Source: Glycine soja (taxonomy: Eukaryota > Streptophyta > Magnoliopsida > Fabales > Fabaceae). Taken from it: 64,000 nt of DNA. The notes beneath the pieces were generated by a model. It was given only the letters and a program-made list of their open reading frames with translations. It had not been told where the DNA came from and searched no databases. The stretch covers positions 48,057,167-48,121,166 of the forward strand of contig NC_041011.1 in the NCBI RefSeq assembly GCF_004193775.1, read 5' to 3'. Within the stretch, counting starts at the first letter, position 1. Every line of letters begins with the position of its first letter. The position numbers and the translations under genes were made by a program. Below, one piece after another: positions 1 to 12,304 of the stretch.

Positions 1-184
1 TGAAATACACACAGAATGTTAAACTATGCTGCATCACCATCCTCAGAGTTTGTATGATTTCATGAGGGAATCATATTCCTTCTTTTAGATAAAAAAGTGG
101 GTTCCATTTTGCAATAATTTTTCAAATGGATTTTGAAATTTATTTCTCGACAACGGGAGAAGACTAAATGTACCAAAAAGAAAA

Positions 185-412
185 GAGTAAAGTACCAAAT
201 TAGTCCCTCACTTTTGGAGGCGCTGTCAATTTGGTCCCTAAGATTTAAAAAATATCAAAATGATCCTTGGCACGTTAGTCCCTGCCGTTAGTAGTCTCCT
301 AACACCGTGACAAACGGAATGTAAAGTCGAGGATCATTTTGACATTTTTTAAATCTTAAAGACCAAATTGACAGTGTCTCCAAAAATAAGGGACTAATTT
401 GGTACTTTACTC
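185..412. repeat. Foldback MITE-like element with long inverted repeats
   Basis: The first and last ~80 bases are imperfect inverted repeats of each other. Both ends read gagtaaagtaccaaattagt inward, followed by matching blocks around ctgtcaatttggt and atttaaaaaat. There is no coding capacity. It probably sits in an intron or the 3' flank of the coiled-coil gene to its right. No target-site duplication is obvious because the flanks are A-rich. The transposon family is not assigned. Confidence 0.75.
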
Positions 413-663
413 AAAAAAAAAAAAACACAGCAAAGCTGATTAGTTCAAATGTTTTCTATACATTATATAAGTCCCCCTCCCCCTCCCAAAAAAAAGTTAC
501 TAAATACAAGAGAAAACTAAATATTATCATTTTCCGAAAAACTTTGCACTTATCTCTGGATTTATAGTTATTACTTATTTCTATTTATTATGTAGTGTGC
601 ATAAGCCATAGGGAAGTGATGTTACCATGCAACCTGTCCTAATACACAACAGCAATATTTATG

Positions 664-3600
664 TTATTCATCTCTGATTTTAAATGACAGCTGAACAATT
701 ACCTTGTGCATTTCAGATTTTGACTTCTTGATATGTGCCTTAGCAGAAGGAGGCACAACACTCTCATTTGCAGCACGTCCTTTGTTATTCTTGAGCTTCT
801 TTTCCATAGCACTTAACTCTGCTTCCTTCTTCTTCAGCTCCCCTTCTAATTGAGATATCTGTTTCTTCATATTTTCTTTCTCCACTTGTTCTTTGCGCAA
901 ACTTTGTTTTATTTCATTGTGCTGATTCTTAAAGGTTTCTACTTCTGACAGTAGGGTTCCAAGTATCTTCTCCTCATCATTTGGTATCATAAGTCGTTCT
1001 CCTTTCTGGGTCTCAGTCGTGTTCTTTGTTAGGTTTGTTTCAGACAATGCACCCTCTGCCATCAACATCTTAATTTGAGATCTCAGCATTTGAATTTGCT
1101 TTGAAAATGAAGCATCCTTTTCATCCTTTTGCCTCTGTGCATCCTCAAGTTGTTTCGACTTAACTTCTAGTTCTTGTGACATCTGTTCTATTGTTTCGGC
1201 TTTAGAATCTATTTGGTTCAAAAGCTCTTTCATTTTCAATTCATTCTGATCTGTGATAAGCCTGAGCTCTTCATTGCATTTATGGAGCATTTCTTCTATA
1301 AGTTTGTTCTGGTGCCGCAACGCATCAGCTTCCGCAACTGCTTTCATAGTCATCTTTTCATTCTCTTCAACTTTTTGTGACATTTCAACAGAAAGCAATC
1401 TATATTCCTCCTCAAAACGCTCAGATGCGACAACATTATTGTGTCTTATCTTTCTCAAGGCCTCTTCTGCTTGGATGGCCCGTTCTTCCTGCTCAGTTTT
1501 TGCACATTGCATAGCATGGAGATCTTCTTCAAATTGATCTGCCTGTAGTTTCAGTTCTTTCTCCAAAGACTTGACTTCATTTTCAAGTTCCTTGATACAG
1601 ACCAGAGATGCTGAAAATTCCTCTTCCTGCACCTTTAGCCTTTCATCTAATCTCTCTACTTGAGATTCAAGTTGTTGTATTGTAACTAAACAAGATGAAT
1701 GTTCATTCTGTAACTTGATGTGTTGTGCTTCATCTTGCTTTAACCTTAAAGAGATATCCACATTTTCCTTCTTAAGAAGATCATACTCCAAAGTGAGTTC
1801 TTTTATTTGCTCACTTAGCTCTTCATGTTGCTTGTAGTAATTGTCTATTTCTTCATCCTGGTCTGCAATTTTTTGCCGCAAGCGATCTAATTCTGTGGCA
1901 TCATCATGCTCTTTAGTAATCTTCTGGGATTTTGTATTGGTAGACAGATCCAATATTTCATTATTCTTTTGTTCCAGCATTGCTTCAAGGTCTGTCACAG
2001 CCAAAAGTAATTCAGAGTTCGAGTTTTGTGTCTTCCGCAATTGCAATTGGAGATTGGCCTTCATATCTTTTTCATAAACAAGCTCATCCTTTATTGCCTC
2101 TAACTGAAGCCTAGTATCTTCAATCTCAGACTTCAAGGTTTTAGTGGTTTTGCTCTCATTATTGAAGTTCTGCTGGGACTTGAGTTGCTCATACTTGGTC
2201 TTGAGCAAATCTCTCTCCTCTCTGAGACTAATTATTTGTCTTGACAAATTCTGTCCCCTACTGCTTTCTTTTTCTACCTGCCTTCGAAGTGATTGCAACT
2301 CTATTTCTGATACTTCTGCCTGCCTCTTTAAAGAAGTAATTTCACTTTTGAGGCTTTCAGTGGCATTATTTGAAGGCTCCTGTAATCTTTCTCTTGGAAG
2401 ATTATCTTCCAGGCTGTTAGTCCAGTCACCTAAACTTCCATCTGATGCTGAACCAGTTGACCAGTTTGTGTTTGACCTCTTATGCACTTGGGTTTCGGTT
2501 GCAGTGGCCTTAACAGTTCCTCTTGATGGAATTGAATTTTGTCTGAAGCTATAAGGATCCTCCCATGAAGCTACACCAGGACTGATGCCATTAGATGCAT
2601 CTTGCTCAGAATACTCAGATCTAGTCCTTGCCGTGTGCCCATTCTATAAGATAATAATAAAAACTAATGTAACTATAAGTTTATAAATGAGTTATCTCCT
2701 AGCATTACTTATCCTCTTCATAAGTTTCTGCTAAGGAAAGTTTCAAGTTTCAACTGTGTAAATAGAATTGTTAGCCATATAAAGGTATCTTATAAGACCT
2801 TACTTCATCAACATTATAACTTTCATGATCCGTACTGCCATAGCTCAGCTGGTGTTTCAAGTTTCCTTCACTGCAAAGTCCCTCAGCTTCATTATCTTCC
2901 CCATTTCTGGAATTCAGGTATAAGGTTGAGAGAGCATATTGGAGAGAAATAAAATATAAAAAAAAAAACATAGGGAAAATTCTAATTTAAAATTAACAGG
3001 GTGTTATGGTTCACTTTCACCTTTCAGCAGCATATCCTTCCACGTTCTGAATAGTCACCTGTCTCAACATTCAACAATTCTAATGTGAGAAATTAAGAAT
3101 GAGGTATTTTTTAAATAAATAAAAAAATAGTATGAAAGGAAACAAAACTCCCAAAAAGCTCAAATTCTTATGATATGCTAAAGATTAAGAAATGAATGAT
3201 GTGAAAGTGCTTGTTGAGAATTGAGAGTGAAACAAGAAGCAAGGTAGGGAAGGAGATCAAGAGTACTAACATGTAGAACTATGCCTGAATTGGCAAACTT
3301 TAGGGGTAGAGAAATAGTCATTGGCTCAGTTTCTGCAACAAAATCCGCAAAATCAATTGAGGCTTCCCCAAGAAAGCCAGATTTTGAAGACCCCTGCAAG
3401 AGCCCCACAAAATTAGACTTTGAAACCAACATCCTAATTGAGTAAAGGACAGTGTGAAATTACAACTACTGCTTACAGTTGAAACAATAAAATGGTAGAT
3501 TTTCTCATGAACTTTTCCTGATTTTGAATCCCTAACAAGTTTAACTGGTTCAAACACTGGATTTTCCCATGAGCAGGTCCCATCTTGGACAGCAGTTTTC

Positions 3601-4013
3601 TCTAGTTTCACTGTTGGTTTCCCAACATCATCTGGCACCAAAGACACCATTATTGCATTCTTTTTCATCTTTGGCACCTGATAAAAAAAAAAAAAGGAGA
3701 CATAGAACAAGGTCAAAAACACTGCCTGCAGAATCTGTACATTGGTTTGTGTATATGATAAATTGATAATTCCCTTCACTACACAAACTGACAAACTATT
3801 CTAACTAAAACAAATATGCCACACTGTGCAAATTTCAAACTTCTTGTGCAACATGTTACAATTATAACAGCTAGGCCAGACCCTATTTTTAGATTTAGTA
3901 GTAACTAAACTCTGAGGATTTGTTCTTGTGTTTGTCTTACTCACCTGAGTTGCCTGAAAATCCAATTTGAATAGAGCTTTGATCTTGTTCTTCTTGCTCC
4001 ATGACTTGAACAT
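664..4013 (-). CDS. NT-C2 domain long coiled-coil protein (myosin heavy chain-related)
   Basis: The hand-built exons on the minus strand are 4013-3945, 3677-3477, 3393-3271, 3058-3021, 2906-2804 and 2643-664, giving about 837 residues with all phases consistent. The start MFKSWSKKNKIKALFKLDFQ is typical of plant EEIG1/EHBP1-type NT-C2 proteins (PMI1 and related families). The NT-C2 domain covers roughly residues 10-145 (VSLVPDDVGKPTVKLEK, GFLGEASIDFADF). The rest is almost uninterrupted heptad coiled coil. Such proteins are thought to bind membranes and the cytoskeleton or organelles, but no precise role can be assigned here. The stop at 664 is suspect: MHK ends in AAG followed by GTAATTG at 703-697, a good donor. 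Family members usually continue further, so the true 3' exons probably lie left of the window. The last 12 residues would then be intron read-through. Confidence 0.85.
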
Positions 4014-7000
4014 GTTTGCAGGCTGATAAATATGGCCGTTGCAGGGTTGTAGATGCAAGAAAAGAAGACTCTTATAAGCGGCACCTCCTCATTGGTGAGG
4101 AAATGCTATATGTTGTGAAGTGTCAGGATTTGAAAACTCTGGTATTTATTGTTTGTGAACAAATGCAGTTAATGACTGGAATGAAGTGTCAGGATGTTCA
4201 GAAAGCCAAGAATCTTGTGAGTTGCGAAGTACTACCTCCTGATTTCTTGGCTCCGATACTGAACTTGCACCAGTAGCAAACTAACAAAAAAGCAATTGAT
4301 AAAAATAAGATTGATATTAGAAGCTTCCCCACATGTCTTCAAGCACCAAAGATAATGTTAAGGGAACACAGATGAATCCCATTATGGTCTACTTTTTGCT
4401 TTTTAGCAAGGACAAAGTAGTGAGGATAATTGAAATGACAACATTGACCAAACACATGAGTGTTAATCACGGTGAACAATTTTTTTTAATAATATTTTTC
4501 TTGGGTTAAAAAAAAAATTCTAATAAAATAATTACTCTATTGTCAAGCTCTGATTTATCTTGAAATGGGGATTTGAGAGAACTTGCAATTAATTTAAAGT
4601 CTGAAGTGAAGTTAGGAATAGAGGTTTAAATCAACATTTAAATAGGAATGAGTGTGACATTTTATTTGACCAAATTTACCTAGAAATCTAGTTTTTCCAA
4701 ATGGATAAGTAAAAAGGGATGGCAGTGTCCATGTGCTTGTGTGCTGTCTTTGATAAGAAACAACCCACCAAGACATAAATGTAGCACCTTTCTGCTGTAA
4801 GGGCGTGATGAAGAAAGTTTACTCAGAAAATGAGTTGTAAATGCATAGAGGCTTGGACCCCACAAGCCATTAAAACCCTCTTCAACATGTCTTTAAGAGG
4901 CAAAATGCAAATAAAATAAAATAAAAACAACTAACTTCGTAATACAAGGCAAAGCAAACTAGGCATTTGCTAACACACATTCAGCACATGCATGTGTCAG
5001 CGGCCAAACAGATCCTCAACGTATTGAAATTATTTTTCTCATGTGTACTAAATAATAAGCAAGTAAGACATCAACGATAAGGTAGAGCCCTTTATAAAAA
5101 TCACGCATTATTCGATGTGTATCATTGAAAAGAAAATTTAAACAAATCAATAAATTAATTTAAATTTAGGTGCCTAACTCATGTGACTCGCATCATAAGA
5201 TCTTAAAATAATTAGATATACACAGCTTCATTCATTTTGGGGGGAAATAATGTAACAGGCTAATTAAAATATGTGAACACCATAAAATATGGTCCCTTTT
5301 TTTTAAGAATAAAATATGGTCCTTTTAGTTGCACGAAAACTGGCCTTCTCAAATGTGGTACACATAAAATTTATAAAAGAATAATAACAGTACAGCATTA
5401 GTATATAAAATATTTGACCTTGTACAAAAAAAAAATGACCTTCAGCTATCTAAACAAATGGCTAGTGTGGTCCACGAGCAGAGAGAACCTAGGCCGATAG
5501 AACGAGTAATAACACAACATTGTCCACACTCCACATAGTTTCATACAAATTTAAGTTTTAGTGTTGCAGCAATGAAATTTATGATTTTTTATATATATTC
5601 AGAAAATTGCTATACGGATCTAAACAATTCTATTCAATTCAACTACATTTATCCTTAGTTCATACGGGAAGATCTCTCTAAGAAAAAATGTTCACTAAAT
5701 AAGATTTTAATAGGATGAGAGGATTCAAATTCACATTCATAAAAGAGATGAAAATTTGTTTCAAATCTTTAAGCACTTGTATCTATTCATTTTGACTTTT
5801 TCAGAATTTTCTAGCTCCAATTCCAATGCATACATCGCTATCAAATGAACTTACCAGTTAGTATATGTGTACCAACTCAAGGCATTCATATGCCATAAAT
5901 TTGAACATGAGGCACTTTCTTTCTTACTTTTTCTTTATTGTAAAAAATATATGGGAAAATCCCTCCTCGTCCTCATTCTTCAACCTGAATTTCTTTTCTT
6001 GGTTACCTGTCCAAAGCATCGCCCTACAACTCACTTTCTTCCTACCACACTGAGTGCTACAACTTTTCTCCCTTGTCCCAGACTTTCAATTTTGCATCAT
6101 AATAATAATAACAGTTAAATAAAGTTGAATTGCCTTTTCAAAAGTGACCACAAATCATGGATTACCAAGCACGGCGTAGAAAAATAATGAGCTAGTAGTT
6201 ATATGCATGAACTAATGGACTTGGTACAAAAACTTAAAGATTAGTGCCCCCACTTACACAAAAATCAGGCAATGAGAGACGCAAAATCATAATTGAAAGT
6301 CTTTTGAGATTTGATGAAGTAATGAAATCAATTCTACCTATTCAATGTGGGAATCTTCAGTTTATTTTTATAGGTAGAAAAATCTTCAGTATAATGGTGG
6401 CATTATGTTTGCCAGCTACGAGGGCATATTAATTACGGGGTCCTTATCCGTTGAATAAAGTTTGATACTATTTACCTATTTTGTTCATAATTAATTTTTA
6501 TTGTAAAATCTCACTCAATTTTTTTTAATAATATTTTTTTAATCCATAACAATATTATTTAAAGAGACTAAATTCAATATCTCTCAAACAAATAATTTAT
6601 TTTGAGGAGCATATAATATTCTTTTAAATTTAATTGAAATACACCCATAGCATAAGATAACTTAATGCAGAGGATAATGAATTATAAAAAAAAAAAGAAC
6701 AAAATTAAGTAATTAGTACACAATTCTTAATGTGTCAAAAAAATTACACAATTCCTAAATTAGTATTAGAAATTAAAAATATTTGTCCTAAAGAGGAAAA
6801 TAATTAATTGAAAAACAATAAATGAATTAGGTGATGATGACAACTAATCTAATTTATTTTATTCATAAGAATTAAACACGGTATCAATTGAACTAGGCTC
6901 ACTTGGTACAACTAATTAGTTTAGTAATTAAAAAATTTTATTTGAAAAGGGAAAAGGATCAATTAAATATAGAAAATAGGTTAGTAATTTTTTAATATAA

Positions 7001-7443
7001 GAATAAATTCAAGTAACAAAAAGTTTATGATAACTCACACACTATTTAATGGATTTAGATAATCTCGAACCCAACATGACCCAAATAAATTGGGTAGAAT
7101 TTTTAAGTGTTTGGATCATACCCAATCCAACCTAATTAAATCGATATTAAATGAGTTGAATAATGGATTTTGTATTTTTGACCTGTGACCCAACCCAACT
7201 CAGATATATATATTATTTTAATAATAATACCATTAATAAATAATAATAATAAGTAATCTTGCTAGACAATTGTTAAAGAACATGTCATGCTAAATGATTT
7301 TCGTTATACCATGAGTCCTGAGCCATCAATTTGTTGTTGTACCAATAAAAAATTTGACTAAATATACTTCATAAAGGTTATATTCTAGTGCTTTAGTTGT
7401 GTTTACATTTTTTTTTTGTTGTATAACATTAATAATCCTCTAA
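4014..7443. other. AT-rich spacer upstream of the coiled-coil gene
   Basis: This stretch holds the 5' flank and untranslated leader of the minus-strand coiled-coil gene, then AT-rich DNA with poly-A/T runs. An 86-codon open frame at 4016-4276 (+) matches no family I recognise and overlaps the leader antisense. No RNA gene or transposon protein was seen. Confidence 0.6.
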
Positions 7444-7547
7444 GATTTTGGATTATTTGAAGGTTTTTTAAATGGTAGATATTATTTGAGATTTTGGATT
7501 ATTTGAAGGTTTTTTAAATGGTAGATATTATTTGAGATTTTGGATTA
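7444..7547. repeat. 46-bp tandem repeat, about 2.2 copies
   Basis: Units starting gattttggattatttgaagg begin at 7444, 7490 and (partial) 7536. The first two copies are essentially identical. They lie just upstream of the hAT transposase remnant. Confidence 0.9.
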
Positions 7548-7805
7548 TATCTTAGTTGTTTTTAATTGAGTATATTCAATTGTTGATATTTTTCCTTTAT
7601 GTTGCACATATGGCAAATACAAGTTGTATTGGAAGTATCAATGCCTTAAGTCCTCTCACCACTTACTCCTTCTCAATTCCTATTGAACCTTGCAACATTA
7701 TTAGAACAAATGTCAAAGGTCCTTATACAATAAGGGACATAAGCTTCATCTTGACAAGCAAAGGTGCTAAAAAGAAGACCTACCAGAACTTCTTATAGTG
7801 TTTAG

Positions 7806-8141
7806 GTTCATTCTGATAAGATAAATGGTGATGCTTTTTGCAAATATTGCCACAAATCATATAAGATTAATAGTTCTAAATATGGAATCACTAATTTAAT
7901 AAAGCATGCGAGAGACTCTCAGAAAAACCCTAATAAACAGATTGATAAGAAACAAAAAACTATTACGGTTGAAAATGGATGTAAAGGTGACCCTAATATT
8001 GTTAATATGAAACTAGTTGAATCCAATCAAGAACAAACTTTTATAACACTTGCAAAGATAATACTTATAGATGAAATTCCTTTTAAATTTATTGAAAATA
8101 AACGGTTTTGGCACATTATTCAAATGCTTAATTATAGATGA
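7806..8141 (+). pseudogene. hAT-superfamily transposase N-terminal fragment (BED zinc finger)
   Basis: The frame is open from just after a stop at 7803-7805 to a TGA at 8139-8141 (about 111 codons), with no suitable start codon. It encodes a BED-type zinc finger core (FCKYCHKSYKINSSKYGI, then LIKHARDS) and the linker KNPNKQIDKKQKT. This is followed by a block resembling the hAT segment 'a.a.IiiDElPFrfVE' (here IILIDEIPFKFIENKRF). That order is characteristic of plant BED-hAT transposases. The dimerisation and catalytic parts are absent, so this is a dead N-terminal remnant. Flanking DNA contains many acccaaccc motifs (about 7190 and 8225), possibly part of the same old element. Confidence 0.7.
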
Positions 8142-8522
8142 GAATTATAGATCAATTTCCTTTTAATTTTTGCACAATTTATTCAAATTTAAAATTTTCA
8201 AAATAAAATTATTTTTAAAATGTTATGACTCAACCCAACCTAACCCAACCTAAATTTTTTTTATTAGGTTAGGTGACAAGTTTAGTCAAATCTAGTTCAA
8301 CCTAATCACTATATACCCCTATTATTTAATTAACTGAGTTAAACTTTGTTTATATATATTTTTTAATGACTAACCCAACCCTTGATATAAGTTAACAGAT
8401 AAAAATTGCATTTAAAAATAATATAAGAAATTGTGGACGGTAATTTATGTTTAAGAGAGAGGACTATAATTTAGAAGTAAATAATTTATTAAATTACTTT
8501 TATAATATAATTCAATAACATG

Positions 8523-8556
<34 letters not shown>

Positions 8557-10211
8557 CTAATTATTATATTAAAAATTTAAAATATTTGTTCTAAAGAGGA
8601 AAAGAACTAATTGGAAAAAAACTTAACAATTATAATACAACACTTATTTTTTCATCCGTAGAAGTTGAATACAAATAATAAATGTTGTGTTATAATTATT
8701 AAGAAAAATAAGTATTATGTTATAATTGTCTAGTTTTTTTTTACATAATTTGTGTATTGACGATGTAAAAAAAAAATTATACGGTTACATACTATTTGAT
8801 TAGGGGAGAAAAGAAAGGAAAAAAAAAGTTTGGGGAGGGGAGGAATTTTTATAAATTTTGACGGTTTAGTTCAATTTTTTAGAGGGGGTAAGAAAAGACT
8901 AAAGGAAACAAATGCCTCATCATTCAATTTACGCTCCCCTCCACTATTGGATTTGGAGAGATTTAGAGGGGAAGATAATTGTGAACCATATTGTGACCGA
9001 CATTTGATTTTAAACATCACATTGTTAAATTTATTTAAAAAATCCAATTATTAAAACATTTAGGACCCATTTTGGTGGTTGGAATAACAAAGTACATATA
9101 TAATGTAAAATCAAAACTCAAATGACGAAAAAAAAACATAACCAAACAAAAACTGACAAAGATGAACAGTCATGTTTAGCTTTTATGTCAGTAATGACAA
9201 AAGAATATAAATTTTTAATGAGCATAAAGATAGAATCAATCTCTATAAAAAGAGAAAAAAAAGTTGAATCTCTCTGTTTTTATCATTCCATTTATTTTAT
9301 TTTTTTGGGTAGATGGGGTACGTATATAGGCAAAGAACTATTAGATTGCCAAATTTGAAAAGAAAACCCTTGAAATGTCTCTTTTTGAGAGTGGGAAAGC
9401 GAAGTTCGTTACTTGTGAATTTTGTTCTTAGCTTATTGTCTTGTTCCATGGAACTTGCCGATCACCTATCATACTTAATTTTGATGGCATGGCTTAGCTT
9501 TGCTTGGTCCCTAGCGTGCCATCGTAGCATATTATAATACACAATCAAACTTCAAAGCTTCACAACTGTCCAGTGTGGTTCTCAATCTTATCTATCATCT
9601 ATCATATAAAAAAACAATGAATAACCGGATAGATGCATGGCCAAGAAGTTCTTTTGTTCTCTGGATGATGTTATTGGTTATTTCTTTTCTTTCTTTTCTA
9701 TAAATGACCAAAATATTAACAAGACTAAGATGGAGAATCTTGGGTAGATCTAGAAGTGGGACGTGCACTTGATTTAAATATTTCATTTGAGTATACCTAC
9801 ATATACCGTTTATGTTTAGGTTAGGTGTAACTTATACGCTGATTGGTAGAAGTGAAAAAAAAAACTAGAAAATAAATAAAATAAACAATAAAATTTTGTG
9901 GAACTCACTTTTATTTTTTAATTTAATTCAAAAACTCCATCTTTTTCACTTTCATTTATTTTCTTTCTATTTTACCAAGCATACACAAATAAAGTATATG
10001 AAGCACTGCTTGACAATTGGATATTCTTCAAAAGCATTAATTATTAATCCATTGATCTAGAGCTAGAATATTTTCTAAGTTTACCCAATTCAAATAAGGA
10101 CAATAGTTTGGTCATGAAATGGGAAATACCCGTTCATTCCACCTTTTAAAGAAAGTATACACAATTAATTCATGTATAATGTTAAAAACAAATATCAGTA
10201 AAAAAGAATGT
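8142..10211. other. AT-rich spacer, no gene recognised
   Basis: It contains an (AT)n tract near 8525 and short open frames at 8830-9537 that look like chance frames. No homology is recognised on either strand. Confidence 0.6.
8525..8552. repeat. (AT)n microsatellite
   Basis: Uninterrupted AT dinucleotide run of about 14 units. Confidence 0.95.
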
Positions 10212-10752
10212 AGGTTGAATATGTTTTTAGTTCCTTAAATGTGAGTAATATTTTTTTAGTTCTCTAAATGTTATTTTTTAGTTTTAAAAATTCGTAAAAT
10301 ATTTTTTTAAGTCTTTTTGTAAAGTATAAACAGAAAATAAAATATTCATAATTTTTATCATTTTTTACCATTAGAACTTGATTGTCTAATTTATATTTTA
10401 AAGTATGGTTTTTTTAAGGTTTTAAACTGCCAAAGTTAAGTCAATAAAAAAATTTAAAGTAATTTTTAAAACCATTAATGAATTTTTAAATTTTTTAGTA
10501 ACTTGAATATGATAGTATGTAACCTCCAGAAGCATATTTTAAAATATAAAATATAAAATATAAAACAAAATTTTGATAATCAAAAGTTATTATAAATCAC
10601 GAATCTTTTATTTTATGTTTGACTTACACTGTGCAAAAGGACTAAAAAAAAAATTATGTATTTCAAGGATTAAAAAAATCAAATTTAAATTTGGAAAACT
10701 AAAAATAAAATTACTCAAATTTAAAGTACTAAAAACATATTTAACTCAAAAT
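10212..10752. repeat. Foldback element with 'ATATGTTTTTAGT' ends
   Basis: The left end reads ggttgaatatgtttttagt. The reverse complement of the right end reads gagttaaatatgttttta, and both continue with degenerate matching AT-rich sequence for ~70 bases (aaatttgagtaa against aaatgtgagtaa). The open frame 10573-10770 is part of the repeat and is not a gene. Similar ends are common in legume genomes, but the superfamily is uncertain. Confidence 0.6.
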
Positions 10753-11084
10753 TTATTTATTTATATGTAATTCAAAGGAATATTTTATGAGTGTGCACTC
10801 TAAAATATGAAGCTACTGTTGAAAGAATATACTTTACTTTAATATGTAAAAATAAATTTAAAAGTAAATAATTTAAGAAGTATAAATTGCTAGTCCTGAG
10901 AGAAAAATAACATAAATTTTTTTGAATTAATTAATTTGATAATATAAACAAATTAAACTTAGATAAAAATTAATGAATTTAAGAGTTTTAAAACTAGGTT
11001 AAAAATATTTTTCAAAAGTAAAGCCTTGAAAATTAAGAATTACAATACTAAATTAATACATACATATTCAAAACCACCTTAATT

Positions 11085-11087
<3 letters not shown>

Positions 11088-11162
<75 letters not shown>
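11088..11162. repeat. Long (AT)n microsatellite
   Basis: About 75 bases of AT dinucleotide with one acat interruption. Confidence 0.95.
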
Positions 11163-11163
<1 letters not shown>

Positions 11164-11747
11164 ATGTGAATTTCTATTTTCTAGTAACTCTTATGGGTTT
11201 TTTTGTCCAAATTATGATTTTGAGTTGTCATCTTAATTATTAACTTGTATCTCATTCTCTTAAAAAAAAAAGGAGTTGGCATCTCATCGAAAAGCCCAAA
11301 GTTAAGCTGAAGTCTCTTTGTTGGACTAAGTACAGCCTTTTATTGGGATTTTCTTCCGGCAAATTTTTTCATACAACCTATTATTTTTGCGTTATTAACA
11401 TGATATTTTAATCAATTAAACTAATAGATTAATTGTATTAAAAAATAATTAACATCGTTATATATAATATTAAAATTTTTAATATATATTTAATACACAT
11501 TTACATAATAGATTTTGTAACAATTAATTTTGATCAAATAATGTATCTTTTTACATATATAAACTTTAAATAAAAATTATAAGTTTAATAAAAATGTATA
11601 CATATAAAAAAATATATTATTAAATCAAAATTAATTATTATAAAATGTATTATATAAACTTATATATGTATATACATTAAAAAAATGTAATATTATATAT
11701 AATGATATTAATTATTTTTTAATATAATTATTCTATTTTAAATTATT

Positions 11748-11800
11748 ACTTCTTCCGGAATTGGGCTTCGTAACTTCCGGAAGACCTTCTTCCGGAATGT
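11748..11800. repeat. Left cttccggaag cluster of the composite MULE
   Basis: Three ttccgga-type motifs occur within 50 bases (cttccggaatt, cttccggaagacc, cttccggaatg). This is the left-hand counterpart of the much larger array at 17404-17691 and bounds the transposase gene on its 5' side. Confidence 0.7.
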
Positions 11801-11810
11801 TAAATTATTA

Positions 11811-12055
11811 CTAATTTATTAATTTCTGTTTTATAATTTTTTTAATTTCTGTTTTATAATTTTTTTAATTTCTGTTTTATATATATTTCTGTTAGTTAAT
11901 AATGAATTATTGGTTTAATTAGGTATAATGATATATATTGTGGATTATAATTTTTTTTGTTTTATAATGGTATATATATTTCTGTTTTATAATTTTTTTT
12001 TATTTCTGGTTTATATATGTTGTGGATTATTGATTTAATTAGGTATAATGGTATA
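11811..12055. repeat. Degenerate 'aatttctgttttataattttt' tandem repeats
   Basis: A ~23-base unit, aatttctgttttataattttt, occurs about three times in tandem from 11818 and again near 11970. The longer phrase 'ttgtggattat...ggtataatg' is also repeated. This occupies the presumed promoter region of the transposase gene. Confidence 0.55.
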
Positions 12056-12304
12056 ATATTAAATGATTTAGGTAACTTAAATGTATAATGGTACAAAAAT
12101 GTTTTATTAGTTGTTTATTATAGTGATAAGTTTAGTTTAAGTAAATAATGTAGTTATAAATTTAGAATATAGTGATAATTTTAATATAGTCGTGTATGAT
12201 GCATATGTCCTATTAATATGTTTGTTATTTAAGGTGTAGTAAATTTTTGGATGTGGTTATATGATAATTTGAATGTACTTGTGTATGATGCATATGTCCT
12301 TAAG

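Noticed and set aside
1253..2554. Plus-strand open frames (1253-1537, 1841-2077, 2144-2554)
   Set aside because: They are antisense shadows of the coiled-coil exon on the minus strand, with Ser/Leu/Phe-rich composition typical of such shadows.
4016..4276. 86-codon plus-strand frame
   Set aside because: It overlaps the leader of the minus-strand coiled-coil gene and resembles no known family.
8830..9537. Three plus-strand frames of 74-78 codons
   Set aside because: Low-complexity, lysine/phenylalanine-rich chance frames without domain or splice support.
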